Origin: Streptomyces cyaneus
GTDB taxonomy: Bacteria; Actinomycetota; Actinomycetes; Streptomycetales; Streptomycetaceae
Length of the DNA stretch: 64,000 nt
Assembly (NCBI RefSeq): GCF_004028635.1
Contig: NZ_RQJW01000006.1
Coordinates: forward strand, 1 to 64,000
Direction of reading: 5' to 3'
This document shows positions 44,178 through 52,633 of this stretch, piece by piece; position 1 is the first letter of the stretch, and every line of letters begins with the position of its first letter. The translations under genes and the position numbers were made by a program. Below the pieces are notes generated by a model, which saw nothing but the letters and a program-made list of their open reading frames with translations, was not told the origin of the DNA and searched no databases.

Positions 44178-45272
44178 ATGCAGTTCGGGATCTTCAGTGT
44201 CGGCGACGTCACGCCGGACCCCACCACGGGCCGTACGCCGACCGAGCGCGACCGCATCAAGGCGATGGTCGCCATCGCGCTGAAGGCCGAGGAGGTCGGG
44301 CTCGACGTCTTCGCGACCGGGGAGCACCACAACCCGCCGTTCGTGCCGTCGTCGCCGACCACGATGCTCGGCTACGTCGCGGCGCGCACCGAGCGGCTGA
44401 TCCTCTCCACCGCCACCACCCTCATCACCACCAACGACCCGGTGAAGATCGCCGAGGACTTCGCGATGCTCCAGCACCTGGCCGACGGCCGGGTGGACCT
44501 GATGATGGGCCGCGGCAACACGGGCCCGGTCTACCCCTGGTTCGGCCAGGACATCCGGCAGGGCATCAACCTCGCCATCGAGAACTACGCCCTGCTGCAC
44601 CGGCTGTGGCGCGAGGACGTCGTGAACTGGGAGGGCAAGTTCCGTACGCCCCTCCAGGGCTTCACCTCCACGCCCCGGCCGCTGGACGGCGTACCGCCGT
44701 TCGTCTGGCACGGCTCGATCCGCTCGCCGGAGATCGCCGAGCAGGCCGCGTACTACGGCGACGGCTTCTTCCACAACAACATCTTCTGGCCGGCCGACCA
44801 CACCAAGCGGATGGTCGAGCTGTACCGGACGCGCTACGCCCACTACGGGCACGGCACGCCCGAGCAGGCGATCGTGGGGCTGGGCGGGCACGTCTTCATG
44901 CGCCGCAACTCCCAGGACGCGGTGCGCGAGTTCCGGCCGTACTTCGACGTCGCGCCGGTGTACGGACACGGGCCGTCCCTGGAGGACTTCACCGCCCAGA
45001 CGCCGCTGACCGTCGGAACGCCGGAGCAGGTCGTCGAGAAGACCCTCGCCTTCCGCGAGTACGCGGGCGACTACCAGCGCCAGCTGTTCCTCGTCGATCA
45101 CGCGGGGCTGCCGCTGAAGACCGTCCTGGAGCAGATCGAGATGCTCGGGGAGGAGGTCGTGCCGGTGCTGCGCAAGGAGTTCGCGTCCGGGCGGCCGGCC
45201 GAGGTGCCGGATGCGCCTACGCACGCTTCCCTGCTGGCCGAGAAGGGGTCGGAAGAGGTGACCGTCGCATGA
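44178..45272 (+). CDS. Luciferase-like FMN-dependent monooxygenase (CE1758 family)
   Basis: A 364-residue flavin-dependent oxidoreductase with the bacterial-luciferase TIM-barrel pattern: EVGLDVFATGEHHNPPF (about 35-51), LSTATTLITTNDPVKIAEDF and LADGRVDLMMGRGNTG (about 102-117). It would use reduced FMN and oxygen on an unknown substrate. Its stop overlaps the ATG of the FMN reductase gene by four bases, and this two-gene pair matches the CE1758/CE1759 duo known from actinobacteria. AACCTGGAGGGTGAGCGACC precedes the ATG. Confidence 0.93.
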   Translation: MQFGIFSVGDVTPDPTTGRTPTERDRIKAMVAIALKAEEVGLDVFATGEHHNPPFVPSSPTTMLGYVAARTERLILSTATTLITTNDPVKIAEDFAMLQHLADGRVDLMMGRGNTGPVYPWFGQDIRQGINLAIENYALLHRLWREDVVNWEGKFRTPLQGFTSTPRPLDGVPPFVWHGSIRSPEIAEQAAYYGDGFFHNNIFWPADHTKRMVELYRTRYAHYGHGTPEQAIVGLGGHVFMRRNSQDAVREFRPYFDVAPVYGHGPSLEDFTAQTPLTVGTPEQVVEKTLAFREYAGDYQRQLFLVDHAGLPLKTVLEQIEMLGEEVVPVLRKEFASGRPAEVPDAPTHASLLAEKGSEEVTVA

Positions 45273-45853
45273 AGCTCGTCGTCGTGTCAGCGGGGCTGAG
45301 CGTTCCGTCGTCCACGCGGTTGCTGGGTGACCGGCTGGCGGCGGCGGTCGGCAGGCAGGTCGACGTGGACGTCGAGGTCGTCGAGCTGCGCGACCTCGCG
45401 GTGGAGATCGCGCACAACCTCACCAACGGCTTTCCGGGCCGGAAGCTGGCCGCCGCCCTCGATGCGGTGACCTCGGCCGACGGCCTGATCGTCGTCACGC
45501 CCGTCTTCTCGGCGTCGTACAGCGGGCTGTTCAAGTCGTTCTTCGACGTGATCGACAAGGACGCGCTGGCGGGCATGCCGGTGCTGATCGCCGCGACCGG
45601 CGGTACGGCCCGGCACTCGCTGGTGCTGGAGCACGCGCTGCGGCCGCTCTTCGCGTATCTGCGGGCCGTGGTCGTGCCGACCGGGGTCTACGCGGCCTCG
45701 GAGGACTGGGGCGCCGCGGGGCTGGACGGGCGGATCGAACGGGCTGCGGGGGAGCTGGTGGGGCTGATGGCCGGACGACCTGCGAAGAAGGGTGCGGAGC
45801 CTGAGGTGGTGCCGTTCGAGGAGCAGCTGGCGGCACTGCGACCGGCTGGGTGA
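45269..45853 (+). CDS. NADPH-dependent FMN reductase (CE1759 family)
   Basis: A 194-residue flavodoxin-fold reductase. The start MKLVVVSAGLSVPSSTRLL and the segment VVTPVFSASYSGLFKSFFDV (about 72-91) are the FMN-binding loops of NADPH-dependent FMN reductases. It should supply reduced FMN to the monooxygenase encoded directly upstream, with which it shares a four-base overlap. The C-terminus (PFEEQLAALRP) is a family trait. Confidence 0.92.
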   Translation: MKLVVVSAGLSVPSSTRLLGDRLAAAVGRQVDVDVEVVELRDLAVEIAHNLTNGFPGRKLAAALDAVTSADGLIVVTPVFSASYSGLFKSFFDVIDKDALAGMPVLIAATGGTARHSLVLEHALRPLFAYLRAVVVPTGVYAASEDWGAAGLDGRIERAAGELVGLMAGRPAKKGAEPEVVPFEEQLAALRPAG

Positions 45854-45926
45854 GAGGCCAGTAAGAAGGCACCCGGTGAGCCGCTCATCACGTCGTACGA
45901 CCGCGATGGCTTGGCAGTATGAACCC

Positions 45927-46652
45927 GTGCCCCAGACTGTGCTGCTCGCCGAAGACGACCGCGCCATCCGCAACGCCCTGGAGCGGGCGCTGACCCTGGA
46001 GGGCTACCAGGTCACCGCGGTCGCCGACGGGGTCGAGGCGCTGGCGCAGGCCCATCGCACGCCGCCGGACGTGCTCGTGCTGGACGTGATGATGCCCGGC
46101 ATCGACGGGCTGCAGGTCTGCCGGGTGCTGCGCGCCGAGGGCGACCGCACCCCGATCCTGATGCTGACGGCGCTCGTGGAGACCCAGGACCGCATCGCCG
46201 GCCTGGACGCGGGCGCCGACGACTACGTGGTGAAGCCCTTCGACGTCGAGGAGGTCTTCGCCCGGCTGCGCGCGCTGCTGCGCCGTACCAGTGAGGCGAA
46301 CGGCGCCCCCGTCGACGTACCGAAGCAGCCGCAGGCCCCCGAGCCGTCCGGCCGGCTGATCGAGGCGGCCGGGCTGCGGATGGACCCGCAGGCGCGGCGG
46401 GCGTGGCGGGGCGCGCGGGAGCTGGAGCTGACGCGGACCGAGTTCGAGCTGCTCGAGCTGCTGGTGCGCAACGCCGGCATCGTCCTCGACCACTCCACCA
46501 TCTACGACCGCATCTGGGGCTACGACTTCGGCCCCGGCTCCAAGAACCTCGCCGTCTACGTCGGCTATCTGCGCCGCAAGCTCGACGAGCCGGGCGTGCC
46601 GCAGCTGATCCACACGGTGCGCGGCGTGGGTTACGTGCTGCGGGAGGACTGA
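45927..46652 (+). CDS. OmpR-family response regulator
   Basis: A 241-residue regulator. The receiver domain (1-118) has the acidic pair EDD at 9-11, the phosphoacceptor Asp53 in VLVLDVMMPG, a conserved threonine and Lys about 102 in DDYVVKPFD. After a Pro-rich linker the C-terminal winged helix is recognisable (LTRTEFELLELLVRNAG and LAVYVGYLRRKLDEPG, HTVRGVGYVLRED). The GTG at 45927 begins the receiver; an ATG at 45906 would add seven residues. The kinase gene starts immediately after the stop. Signal unknown. Confidence 0.93.
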   Translation: MPQTVLLAEDDRAIRNALERALTLEGYQVTAVADGVEALAQAHRTPPDVLVLDVMMPGIDGLQVCRVLRAEGDRTPILMLTALVETQDRIAGLDAGADDYVVKPFDVEEVFARLRALLRRTSEANGAPVDVPKQPQAPEPSGRLIEAAGLRMDPQARRAWRGARELELTRTEFELLELLVRNAGIVLDHSTIYDRIWGYDFGPGSKNLAVYVGYLRRKLDEPGVPQLIHTVRGVGYVLRED

Positions 46653-48074
46653 GTGGGCCCGGCCCGCCGTCGGCTCCGGCGGCTGCTGACGGGGCGGCGC
46701 AGATCGGGACTCGGCACCACCTTCGCCATGTCCTTCGCGGCCGTGACCGCCGCGGTCACCGTCCTGGTGGGGCTGCTGTCGTACGGCGCCGCCGCCCGGC
46801 TGGTGCGGGTGGACCAGGAGTCGGTGTTCGACGAGGTCGTGCAGGATCTGCGGGGCGAGGTACGGCAGCGGCCGATGACGCCCGAGGACTTCTCCTCCTC
46901 CGCGCCGGGCCACGATCTCGTACGGCCCGCCCGTACGGATGTGCAGGTGCTCGGCTCGGACGGCGCCGTCGTCGACCCGGGCCGTCCGGGGCTGCCGGTC
47001 ACGGCCGCCGACCGGCGGATCGCGGCCGACAGGACGGCCGGGCGGATGGTCCAGTACCGGGACGTCGGCGTCGGCAGCGACGTCTACCGCGTCGCCACCG
47101 TCGCGCTCGGCGGCGGGCGGGGCGCGGTACAGGTGGCCCAGGAGTTCAGCGACACGGAGGATCTGCTGCGGGCACTGCAGCAACGGACACTGCTGCTGAT
47201 GGCGGCGGTGGTCACCCTCGCGGGACTCTTCGGCTGGTGGCTGGCCCGGCGCATCACGCGCCGTCTGGTCGTCCTCACCGCCGCCGCCGAGGACGTCGCC
47301 CGCACCCGGCGGCTCGGCATCCAGGTGCCGGTCACCGGATACGACGAGGTCGGCCGCCTGGGCCGCGCCTTCGACCGCATGCTGGGCCGGCTGGCCCAGT
47401 CGGAGGAGGACCAGCGACGCCTGGTGCAGGACGCGGGCCACGAACTCCGCACCCCGCTCACCTCCCTGCGGACGAACATCTCCCTGCTGCGCCGCATCGA
47501 CGAGCTGCCGCCCGCCACACGCGACGAGCTGGTGGCCGACCTGGGCCAGGAGGCGCGCGAACTCACCGACCTGGTCAACGAGTTGGTCGACCTGGCGGCC
47601 GGGCAGTCCGACACCGAGCCGGTCCAGCGGGTGGACCTCGCCGACATCGCCGAGGAGGTCGCAGGGCTCGCCCGGCGGCGCACGGGACGGCGGATCACGG
47701 TCCGAGCGAGCGGCGACACGACGACGGACGGTCGGCCGGGGATGCTCCAGCGCGCGGTGACCAACCTCGTCGAGAACGCGGCGAAGTTCGACCGCGAGGG
47801 CACGGCACCGATCGAGATCAACCTCGCCGGGCCCGCCCGTCCCGGGACGGTGCGCGTCGAGGTCCTCGACCGGGGGCCGGGCATCGCCGAGGACGACCTG
47901 ATCCGGGTCTTCGACCGCTTCTACCGCGCCGCCGACGCGCGATCGCTGCCCGGGTCGGGGCTCGGGCTGTCGATCGTGCGGGAGGTGGCGCTGTCGCACG
48001 GGGGAGCGCCGTTCGCCTTCCGGCGGGAGGGGGGCGGGACGGTGATCGGGTTCACGGTGGGCGGGTCCGCCTGA
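46653..48074 (+). CDS. Sensor histidine kinase
   Basis: A 473-residue kinase. Two membrane helices (about 25-48 and 183-203) flank an extracytoplasmic domain of about 130 residues, a HAMP domain follows (ARRITRRLVVLTAAAEDVAR), then the phosphoacceptor region DAGHELRTPLTSL (His about 263), the N box TNLVENAAKFD (about 370) and the G boxes DRGPGIAEDD and SGLGLSIVREVA. It should phosphorylate the regulator encoded just upstream. The GTG at 46653 directly follows the regulator stop. Confidence 0.94.
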   Translation: MGPARRRLRRLLTGRRRSGLGTTFAMSFAAVTAAVTVLVGLLSYGAAARLVRVDQESVFDEVVQDLRGEVRQRPMTPEDFSSSAPGHDLVRPARTDVQVLGSDGAVVDPGRPGLPVTAADRRIAADRTAGRMVQYRDVGVGSDVYRVATVALGGGRGAVQVAQEFSDTEDLLRALQQRTLLLMAAVVTLAGLFGWWLARRITRRLVVLTAAAEDVARTRRLGIQVPVTGYDEVGRLGRAFDRMLGRLAQSEEDQRRLVQDAGHELRTPLTSLRTNISLLRRIDELPPATRDELVADLGQEARELTDLVNELVDLAAGQSDTEPVQRVDLADIAEEVAGLARRRTGRRITVRASGDTTTDGRPGMLQRAVTNLVENAAKFDREGTAPIEINLAGPARPGTVRVEVLDRGPGIAEDDLIRVFDRFYRAADARSLPGSGLGLSIVREVALSHGGAPFAFRREGGGTVIGFTVGGSA

Positions 48075-48110
48075 GAGGCTTCCCGCCGGACCCCTGTCGT
48101 GTGGCCCTGA

Positions 48111-48153
48111 GGGCGACTGGGGGCGACTGGGGACAACCGGGGGCGACTGGGGA
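48111..48153 (+). repeat. Short tandem repeat GGGCGACTGG before the M20 gene
   Basis: The decamer GGGCGACTGG occurs at 48111 and 48121, then as a variant (GGGACAACCG) and again near 48142. It lies in the 91-base gap before the truncated peptidase gene and may reflect slippage. Confidence 0.7.
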
Positions 48154-48165
48154 GGGAGCGTCATC

Positions 48166-48789
48166 GTGCTGAACGACGTGGAGGCGGCCGTCCTGGCGGA
48201 GATCGACGAGGCCGCGATCGGACGGACGCTGCTGGAACTGATCGCCGTGCCCAGCGTCACCGGGAGCGCTGCCGAGTCGGAGCTCCAGCATCTGCTGGCG
48301 GGCCGGCTGGAGCGGCTCGGGCTGGATGTCGACCTTTGGTCGATGGACCTGGAGGCGTTGCGCGCGCATCCCGACTTCCCGGGGACGGAGGCGGAACGGG
48401 AGGAGGCCTGGGGCCTGGCCGCGGTGACATCGGACGGCGGAGACGGGCCTACGTTCGTCATGCAGGGCCATGTGGACGTCGTACCGCCGGGTGATGTGGC
48501 TGCGTGGGACGGCGATCCGTTCGTGCCGAGGGTGACCGGGGACGTCGTGCACGGGCGCGGTGCCTGTGACATGAAGGCCGGCCTGGTGGCCCACCTCGCC
48601 GCGCTCACGGCGATACGGGCGGCCAGTGATCTGCGGTTGTACGCCGGGGCGGGGATCCCGACGTTGCAGTTCGGGCCGGGGGATATTCGGGTGGCGCACA
48701 GTGCGGGGGAGCGGGTGTCGGTGGGGGAAGTGGTGGGGGTGGCGCGGGTGTTGGCGGTGACTGCGTTGCGGGCGGTGGGGACGCAATAA
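48166..48789 (+). pseudogene. M20-family peptidase with large internal deletion
   Basis: The 207-residue frame starts like a normal M20 peptidase/deacetylase (LLELIAVPSVTGSAAESEL, the zinc ligand motif MQGHVDVVPPGD near 102, and RGACDMKAGLVAHLAAL near 133-149). At about residue 155 it jumps directly to a typical M20 C-terminus (GIPTLQFGPGD, then AHSAGERVSVGEV). Full members have about 400-430 residues, so some 220 residues, including the lid domain and remaining metal ligands, are missing while the frame is kept. It is most likely inactive. GAGGGAG precedes the GTG. Confidence 0.82.
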
Positions 48790-48813
48790 GCGAAGGGGAT
48801 TGCGGGCCGGCCG

Positions 48814-50937
48814 CTACGCGCCGCGCGAGGCGTCCAGACTCGCACGTACCGCTTCTGTCATGGGGTGGCCGTACCCGAGAACGCGTTCGCTGTCGGCGAG
48901 GTTCTTTTCGTACAGCGGGATGGCCCGCGCCAGGTCTCCCGCTGCCACGTACGCGCTTGCCAGGTTGTTCTGGGATGCCAGCGTGTTTGGGTGGTCCTCA
49001 CCGAGTACCCGAGACCGGTCGGCGAGGTTCTTCTCGTGCAGCGGGATGGCTCGCGCCAGGTCCCCAGCCAACCGATACGTACTCGCCAGGTTGTTCTGGG
49101 AGGTCAGCGTGTGGGGGTGGTCCTCACCGAGCACCCGAACCAGGTCGGCGAGGTTCTTCTCGTGTAGCGGGATGGCCCGCGCCAAGTCCCCCGCCGATCC
49201 GTACGCGTAGGCCAGGTTGTTCCGGGATGCCAGCGTGGCGGGGTGGTCCTCACCGAGTACCCGAGACCGGTCGGCGAGGTTCTTTTCGTACAGCCGGGTG
49301 GCCCGCGTTAGGTCTCCCACTGCCTCGTACGCGCCCGCCAGGTTGTTCCTACAGATCAGCGTGTCGGGATCGTCTTCGCCGAGCAGTTGGAGGCTTGCGG
49401 CGAGGTTCTTCTCATACAGCGGGATGGCTCGCGTTAGGTCTCCTACCGCCTCGTACGCACCCGCCAGGTTGTTCCGGGAGGCCAACGAGCCGTGGTGCTC
49501 CTCACCGAGCACCCGCTGGTCGATGGCATGAGCCCGGAGGAAATACTTGATGGCGGACTGTACTGCGCCTTGGTCCTCTAGGTATGCAGCGGTTCGATCC
49601 AGCAAATACGATATGGCGAGCGCGTCCTGCTCGGGCGGGCTGTGCTTGGCAAGGGCATCGACGTGCGGCAGCAGCAGTTGGCACTGGGGCCAGTACTCGG
49701 GCAATGCGGCATCGGCGGGGAACGCGTTAGCGAGAATGCTCGTGGCCTCCTGTCGGCCATGCGCGATGTCGGCATCGCGGCGATGGGGATCGTCGTCCTG
49801 GGAAGTGCGGGCGAGGGCCTGCACGAGCCGGTGGACCGCGAGGGTGCCGTCGGCGTTCTCCGTGATCATGCTGTACGCCGCCAGCCGCCCGACCGCCGCC
49901 GCGAGCACGGGCGGTGGGGCGAGGCCGTCGAGCAAGGTGCGCGGGATGTGGTCGGGGGCGTACCAGGCCAGGATCCGCAGCACATCTCCGGTGAGGGGCA
50001 TGTCCGCAAGGCGGTCCAGGGTGATGCGCCAGATCCGCGCCACCGTCCGCCCGGCGTCCGTACCCGAGGGACCGAGTGCGTACGTCTCGGCCGGCCACTG
50101 GCGCAGCATGTCCAGATAGGCGCGGGGCGTGGTGCCGCTCTCGTGGCAGAACGCGGCGGCTTGCTCCACGGCGAGCGCCAAGTGCCCCAGCTCGTCGCAC
50201 ACGTCACGCGCGCCGTCGGTCTCCCTCGGCCCGCCGTGAGTGAGGATGCGGGTGAACAGCTCGACCGACTCCTCCGGGTCGAACACGTCCAGACGGAGCG
50301 TGGTCGTCAACCGGTGCCAACCCGTCGCCCGGCGCGTCGTGACCAGGATGCGGCCCTGACCGGGGACCCGGTCCAGCAGCGGACCGATGTGGTCGGGCTG
50401 GTCGACGTTGTCCAGCACCAGCATCCAGTCGCCGTGACCGGCCAGCCACGCCAGCGCCCGCTCCTTCTGCAACTCCACCGGCAACCCGGCCAGCCCCGGC
50501 TGCAGCGCGCACGCCAGTTCAGCGAGACCGGCGTCCACGGCTGCAGGGCTGTCGGCGGTGATCCACCACCGCAACCGAGCCGTGGCCCGGTGTGCGGCCC
50601 AGCGGGCGGCCAGAGTGGACTTGCCCACCCCGCCCAGGCCGCTCACCGCCCGCAACACCACCCCGCCCGGAGCGGCGAGCGCCGCGTCCAGCTGATCAAG
50701 CGCGGCGTCCCGGCCGACGAACAGCTCTGTCAGGGGGATGTTCGACACCCCGCCGGCCACGGCATCGTCAGGGATCGGACCGTACGCCTCCGCGGGCAGC
50801 GCCTGCTCGGCATGCACCGCCACCGAGTTCACGACATCGCGCCCTGCTGCATTGGAGCCCGAAGAAGCCGACACCGCGGGCGCCATGGCCGGTTCGCTCG
50901 GCACGTCTCTGCCGGGCTGGCTCTTGGGTTTCCTCAT
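48814..50937 (-). CDS. NB-ARC/TPR protein (NLR-like STAND ATPase)
   Basis: A 707-residue protein. The N-terminus (1-65) is disordered and holds GSNAAGRDV (27-35); the NB-ARC core follows with Walker A GLGGVGKST (100-108), Walker B WMLVLDNVD (about 171-179), GRILVTTRR and LGHLALAVEQAAA. A helical region leads to five 42-residue tetratricopeptide repeats (477-686, LGEDHPxTLxSxNNLAxAY). This is the plan of STAND/NLR-like signal proteins, in which ligand binding to the repeats triggers oligomerisation. The ATG at 50937 starts seven bases after the stop of the membrane protein gene, its likely partner. Confidence 0.88.
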   Translation of the reverse strand: MRKPKSQPGRDVPSEPAMAPAVSASSGSNAAGRDVVNSVAVHAEQALPAEAYGPIPDDAVAGGVSNIPLTELFVGRDAALDQLDAALAAPGGVVLRAVSGLGGVGKSTLAARWAAHRATARLRWWITADSPAAVDAGLAELACALQPGLAGLPVELQKERALAWLAGHGDWMLVLDNVDQPDHIGPLLDRVPGQGRILVTTRRATGWHRLTTTLRLDVFDPEESVELFTRILTHGGPRETDGARDVCDELGHLALAVEQAAAFCHESGTTPRAYLDMLRQWPAETYALGPSGTDAGRTVARIWRITLDRLADMPLTGDVLRILAWYAPDHIPRTLLDGLAPPPVLAAAVGRLAAYSMITENADGTLAVHRLVQALARTSQDDDPHRRDADIAHGRQEATSILANAFPADAALPEYWPQCQLLLPHVDALAKHSPPEQDALAISYLLDRTAAYLEDQGAVQSAIKYFLRAHAIDQRVLGEEHHGSLASRNNLAGAYEAVGDLTRAIPLYEKNLAASLQLLGEDDPDTLICRNNLAGAYEAVGDLTRATRLYEKNLADRSRVLGEDHPATLASRNNLAYAYGSAGDLARAIPLHEKNLADLVRVLGEDHPHTLTSQNNLASTYRLAGDLARAIPLHEKNLADRSRVLGEDHPNTLASQNNLASAYVAAGDLARAIPLYEKNLADSERVLGYGHPMTEAVRASLDASRGA
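48880..49509 (-). repeat. Five tandem 126-bp repeats coding for TPR units
   Basis: The 3' half of the NB-ARC gene is made of five in-frame 126-base units coding for residues 477-686. Neighbouring units share long identical segments (for example the part coding for ARAIPLHEKNLAD), so the array probably grew by unequal crossing over. Confidence 0.9.
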
Positions 50938-50944
50938 CGCTGAA

Positions 50945-51331
50945 TCACTGACCGTGCCGCGCCGTCGACCCGTCGATGTCCCCACCAGCTGCGTTCGATC
51001 CGCCAGTCGCCCGGATCCCCGGTCCGCTGTTCGGCGATGTGCCCGCGCCCGGCGCCGTGTCTCGCGCCCGGGCGTTGCGAATGCTGCCGCGCGCCGCGTT
51101 CGAGCCCGCCTCAGCCTGCACCGGCTCGGGCGAGGGCGCGCTCGCCGCCCCGACCCTGAGCTGCCACAGCCCGACCCCCAACGCCGCGATCCCGGCCACC
51201 GAGCCGATCACCCCCGCGGCCTGACTCGACCGTTCCAGATCCGCCGTCGACACCCACACCAGCAGCACGACCGCCGCGACGGCGCCCACCGCGGCCAACG
51301 TCCACCAAAGAGCCCTCTGCCAGCCAGCCAT
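50945..51331 (-). CDS. Two-helix membrane protein linked to the NB-ARC gene
   Basis: A 128-residue protein. Two hydrophobic segments (about 9-28 and 36-56, ALWWTLAAVGAVAAVVLLVW and AAGVIGSVAGIAALGVGLW) are followed by a flexible Gly/Ala/Ser/Asn-rich tail of 65 residues. The tail holds GSNAARGSI (76-84) and GSNAAGGDI (111-119), close to GSNAAGRDV in the NB-ARC protein encoded seven bases downstream. I do not recognise the family. A membrane effector recruited through the shared motif is a reasonable guess. The ATG at 51331 is well placed before the first helix. Confidence 0.78.
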   Translation of the reverse strand: MAGWQRALWWTLAAVGAVAAVVLLVWVSTADLERSSQAAGVIGSVAGIAALGVGLWQLRVGAASAPSPEPVQAEAGSNAARGSIRNARARDTAPGAGTSPNSGPGIRATGGSNAAGGDIDGSTARHGQ

Positions 51332-51375
51332 GAGGACATCTTGGCCCTGCTCGCAAGATCAAGCTGACGCTTCCC

Positions 51376-51558
51376 TCAATCTGCCTTCAGGACGGTGATC
51401 AGGGCGTGGAGGGCGGTGGGGGTGGGGGCGAGGGTGGTGGTGGGGTCGTCGCTTTCGCGGAGGTGGAGGGTGGTGGGGGTTGAGGCTATCTCCAGGCAGT
51501 CGTTGTCGGAGTCGCCTGCGGAGTACGACGACTTCTGCCAGCGGAGGGGTTGGGACAC
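51376..51558 (-). CDS. DUF397 domain protein
   Basis: A 60-residue single-domain protein with the DUF397 hallmarks: RWQKSSYSAGDSDNDCLEIA at residues 6-25 and a C-terminal segment ALHALITVLK. In Streptomyces these small proteins are encoded beside XRE/DUF5753 regulators of the WhiJ type, as here (the XRE gene ends 10 bases upstream), and act with them in development and antibiotic control. The GTG at 51558 starts the protein. Confidence 0.9.
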   Translation of the reverse strand: MSQPLRWQKSSYSAGDSDNDCLEIASTPTTLHLRESDDPTTTLAPTPTALHALITVLKAD

Positions 51559-51568
51559 CGGGGGCCTC

Positions 51569-52414
51569 TCACAATTCCTGGGCAATACGGCGGATGAGGT
51601 CGAGGGAAGCGTCCTGTGGGAGCGCGGCGTTGTCAACGCGTTCGAGTTTGGCCCGATAGCGGTGCAGTTGAGCGGGCGCGTCGATGAATTCGGCACCGTG
51701 CGGCGTATCGATCTGCACGGTGTCCAGTTGGGCGACGACTCCGCCGACGTACTGCATGGCCAGGCCCGCACCCGCGAAGCCCTCGCTGGTGAAGGGGATG
51801 ACACGAAGGGTGACGGATTCCCTCTCGGATGCCTGGAGGAGATGCTCGAGCTGAGCACGGGCGACCTTGGAGCCGCCGACGCGCATTCGTAGTGCGGCCT
51901 CGTGGATGACCACGTCGTACGGCGTCCCGGAATCAAGCACCTGCTGGCGCTGCATGCGGAAGCTGACGCGAGCCTCACGGACGTCTTCCGGAGTGCCCGG
52001 CTCGACGAAGACCAGGGCAGCGCGTACGTGTTCCTCGGTCTGGAGAACCCCCGGAATGTGCACGACCTGGAACGTGCGGACGTACGACGCGTGGTGCTCC
52101 AGTTCGGCCAGATCGAGTGCCTTGGGTGCCAGAACGCTGCGGTACTCCTCCCACCAGCCCTTGTCCCGCTCGTTCGCCACCTCCACCAGCGCATCGACGA
52201 GTTGGTTGTCGTCGCAGGCGTAGTGCTCGGCGAGCCTGCGCAGCCGCTCCTCGCTGATGCCGTGCTTCCCCGACTCGATGTTGCTGATCTGGGCCTGGCT
52301 CGTGCCCAACCAGGCGGCGACATCCCGTGAGACCAACCCTGCGGCCTCGCGCAACCTGCGCAGTTCCGCGCCAAGTCGCGCCTGACGTGTGGTGGGCGTG
52401 ACCCTGGGCGGCAT
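51569..52414 (-). CDS. XRE-family regulator with DUF5753 (WhiJ-like)
   Basis: A 281-residue regulator. The HTH spans residues about 14-70 (LRRLREAAGLVSRDVAAWLG, SQAQISNIESGKHGIS), and the C-terminal DUF5753 domain includes VHIPGVLQTEEHVRA (about 112-126), RVSFRMQRQQVL and VIHEAALRMRVGG. The family works together with DUF397 proteins; ligand unknown. The ATG at 52414 is a better start than that at 52486 because the pattern begins MPPRVTPTTRQARLG. It is divergent from the ATPase gene at 52634. Confidence 0.93.
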   Translation of the reverse strand: MPPRVTPTTRQARLGAELRRLREAAGLVSRDVAAWLGTSQAQISNIESGKHGISEERLRRLAEHYACDDNQLVDALVEVANERDKGWWEEYRSVLAPKALDLAELEHHASYVRTFQVVHIPGVLQTEEHVRAALVFVEPGTPEDVREARVSFRMQRQQVLDSGTPYDVVIHEAALRMRVGGSKVARAQLEHLLQASERESVTLRVIPFTSEGFAGAGLAMQYVGGVVAQLDTVQIDTPHGAEFIDAPAQLHRYRAKLERVDNAALPQDASLDLIRRIAQEL

Positions 52415-52633
52415 GCCGTCCTCCTCAATTCCGGTGACGCAGTTGCGCCGTTGCAAATATACCGAGTACCTTCGTGCCGTACTCACGGAGAGTGCCCAAC
52501 TGGCTACTCATCCGCAACTCCCGCACGCCCGCGCCCCGTTGGAAGCGCCACCCCGACCATCGACACCGGGGCGCCGGACAGCAACGTGACCGAGCGTGCC
52601 AACCACCCCTCACCTCAACGGAGTTGATCCCCC

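Noticed and set aside
45888..48845. A 985-codon minus-strand frame over the two-component genes
   Set aside because: Antisense to two clearly identified genes; composition is an artefact of GC-rich codon positions.
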